Assembly: GCA_964523945.1 (NCBI GenBank)
Contig: CAZGBU010000118.1
Location: forward strand, 1 to 5,956
DNA from: CAKTOF01 sp964523945
Lineage (GTDB): Bacteria; Bacillota; Clostridia; Oscillospirales; Oscillospiraceae
Direction of reading: 5' to 3'
DNA: 5,956 nt
The position numbers were made by a program, and so were the translations under genes. Of the stretch, positions 4,528 through 5,956 are shown piece by piece. Within the stretch, counting starts at the first letter, position 1; each line of letters starts with the position of its first letter. The notes beneath the pieces were generated by a model, which did not search any database, was not told where the DNA came from, and saw nothing but the letters and a program-made list of their open reading frames with translations.

Positions 4528-5946
4528 CTAGCGCATCAGGATGGTTGCCGCCTGTGCACGGTTGGCCGTTCCGCCGGGCAGCAGCATCATATTGCTGTAG
4601 CCCTGGACAAGTCCCTCGGCCAGCGCCCATGACAGCGCATCGACGGCATACGTGCTGACGCTCGCCGCATCCGAATAGGCCGTCAGGTCGCCGCGTGCAG
4701 TCACATCGCAGCCCTTATAGGCCGCATAGCGGTAGAGAATTGCCGCAAGCTGCTGTCTGGTAATCGGATCATTCGCGCCAAAGCTGCCGTTGCCATAGCC
4801 GTTTGCGATCCCCACGCTGGCAGACCAGCGGACTGCCGCCGCACAATAGGCAGTCGACGAAACGTCCGAAAACGCCGTCTCAGACTGGATGGTCGGGCTG
4901 CCCTCAAGCCGCCAGAGAATCGTGACAAGCTGTGCGCGGGTCAGCGTGCCTGTCGGGTTGAATGTCGTCTCTGTTGTACCGTTCATCAGATCATGCTCAT
5001 AGGCGTACACCGCCGCGTCGTAGTACCAGTCATCCACATCCACATCGGAGAACGGCAGCGCGCTGGCCCCATTCTCTTCCACAAAGGCTGCAGAGATGGT
5101 CACAGAAGACTGGGGCATCACAAAGGTGTATCCGGTATCGCTGACCTTTGTCAGCGATACCGGGCCGTCGCCGGTGACGGCGGTCAGCGAGCCCAGCACA
5201 TACCCCTCGTCCGGGGTTACGGTGACGGTTACGATCTGACCAGCCGCCGCCTGTGCAGGGCTGACGCGCACAGAGCCGCCGGTTACGGGGCCGGTTGGAA
5301 CCGTCGGGTTGGGATCGACAAAGCCCTCCTGCTGCTGGTACACAGCCACCGTGCCGGACACCTCATTGGCCGCCAGCAGCAACGGATATCCCGTGGGACT
5401 CTGAGTGGCAGGAACAGCGCACATGCCTTCCACCGATACATCACCCTGTGCGGGATCCGTTCCCTGGTCTGGGAAATCCACCGAGAAGTCGCGGGAATTG
5501 ATATAGCCGCAGAAGAAGACATTTTCCGGGTCGGTGATATCATAGAGCATCACACCACCGATGCGCTCCAGGCCGATATAGGCATAGGTGCGCTCACCCA
5601 CCTGGGCCACGGTGACGCTCTCCGGCTCCGGACCCTTGGCGTCGCTGCGGCCGTCCATCTTGTTATTCTTGTTGGAGGCGTTGAAGTTTTCAGGGTAGAG
5701 TTCAGCCGTCAAACGCTCAAAGTCGCTGCCGCTGTCAAACACCTGGGTCAGGCCCTCGTCCGTCACCTCATAAATGGAGAAGCTCCGTCCGCCCAGAATG
5801 AAGTTGACCGCACCGGGTACATCGGGAAGCCCCTCCATTTTACCCTTGTCCAGTACCTCGACTTTTACGTCCTGTTCTTCGCCGTCATCCATCACGGTGC
5901 CGATTGTTACCTTCGTGATGTTTTCGAAGGCGTATTCACAAGTGTT
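4528..5946 (-). CDS. Choice-of-anchor I / SLH-domain surface protein, C-terminal part (partial, possibly frameshifted)
   Basis: Numbering from the in-frame GTG at 5895 (455 residues to the TAG at 4528), residues 1-190 are the C-terminal half of a choice-of-anchor I beta-propeller: LGGRSFSIYEV (34-44), FDSGSDFERLTA (53-64), GPEPESVTV (88-96), YIGLERIGGVMLYDI (106-120), YINSRDFS (131-138) and LLLAANEVSGTVAVYQ (172-187). A bacterial-repeat beta domain covers 204-273 (VSPAQAAAGQIVTVTVTPDEGY). Three SLH repeats follow at about 281-332, 341-391 and 406-455. SLH triplets anchor exported proteins to pyruvylated cell-wall polymer. The signal peptide and first half of the propeller should lie beyond the edge. 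GTG 5895 and ATG 5892 lack a convincing Shine-Dalgarno, and family-like sequence (EYAFENITKVTIGT) continues upstream of them, so neither is the true start. An in-frame TGA at 5947-5949 interrupts the frame just inside the edge. Confidence 0.85.
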   Translation of the reverse strand, partial: NTCEYAFENITKVTIGTVMDDGEEQDVKVEVLDKGKMEGLPDVPGAVNFILGGRSFSIYEVTDEGLTQVFDSGSDFERLTAELYPENFNASNKNNKMDGRSDAKGPEPESVTVAQVGERTYAYIGLERIGGVMLYDITDPENVFFCGYINSRDFSVDFPDQGTDPAQGDVSVEGMCAVPATQSPTGYPLLLAANEVSGTVAVYQQQEGFVDPNPTVPTGPVTGGSVRVSPAQAAAGQIVTVTVTPDEGYVLGSLTAVTGDGPVSLTKVSDTGYTFVMPQSSVTISAAFVEENGASALPFSDVDVDDWYYDAAVYAYEHDLMNGTTETTFNPTGTLTRAQLVTILWRLEGSPTIQSETAFSDVSSTAYCAAAVRWSASVGIANGYGNGSFGANDPITRQQLAAILYRYAAYKGCDVTARGDLTAYSDAASVSTYAVDALSWALAEGLVQGYSNMMLLPGGTANRAQAATILMR

Positions 5947-5956
5947 TCAGGAGTGT

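Noticed and set aside
3608..4630. A 340-aa open frame on the minus strand across the molybdoenzyme 3' end and the terminators
   Set aside because: It runs through two terminator hairpins and into the surface-protein gene, opposes a well-supported coding region and shows no family motif.

Overview
This GC-rich chromosomal window most likely comes from an anaerobic Firmicute of the class Clostridia. An Oscillospiraceae-type gut bacterium is a reasonable guess but is not proven. The evidence is two Firmicutes-typical genes (ylmH and a UPF0291/DUF896 gene), a surface protein with S-layer homology (SLH) repeats, and a cytoplasmic bis-MGD molybdenum/tungsten enzyme, combined with GC-rich codon use and AT-rich promoter stretches.

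Layout. Positions 1-215 are an AT-rich upstream region with tandem -10 hexamers and a strong ribosome binding site. It leads into a plus-strand gene (216-902) for a membrane protein with an N-terminal zinc ribbon, a long Pro/Ala-rich linker and two membrane segments, closed by a near-ideal terminator (913-946). A 30-bp perfect palindrome (963-992) separates it from a convergent minus-strand pair: ylmH (2021 to 1227), followed 12 bp later by a 70-aa DUF896 gene (1214 to 1002). ylmH is divergent from the largest gene, a 731-aa molybdopterin oxidoreductase on the plus strand (2123-4318). The 101-bp gap between them carries two promoters whose -35 boxes abut back to back. A 19-bp-stem bidirectional terminator (4341-4383) follows. 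The right end (4528 to the edge) is the C-terminal part of a minus-strand surface protein: choice-of-anchor I beta-propeller, bacterial-repeat domain, then three SLH repeats. Its N-terminus lies outside the window, and its frame meets a TGA within 10 bases of the edge.

How the genes relate. ylmH and the DUF896 gene look like a translationally coupled two-gene operon linked to translation and RNA housekeeping. The other three genes appear to be single transcription units. The molybdoenzyme stands alone: no iron-sulfur partner, membrane anchor, chaperone or transporter gene lies beside it, and it has no Tat signal. It is therefore probably a soluble cytoplasmic enzyme, and its substrate cannot be read from context. 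I see no mobile element, CRISPR array, tRNA or rRNA. The molybdoenzyme of unknown substrate and the abutting divergent promoters are the most interesting items; nothing here clearly shows a new multi-gene system.
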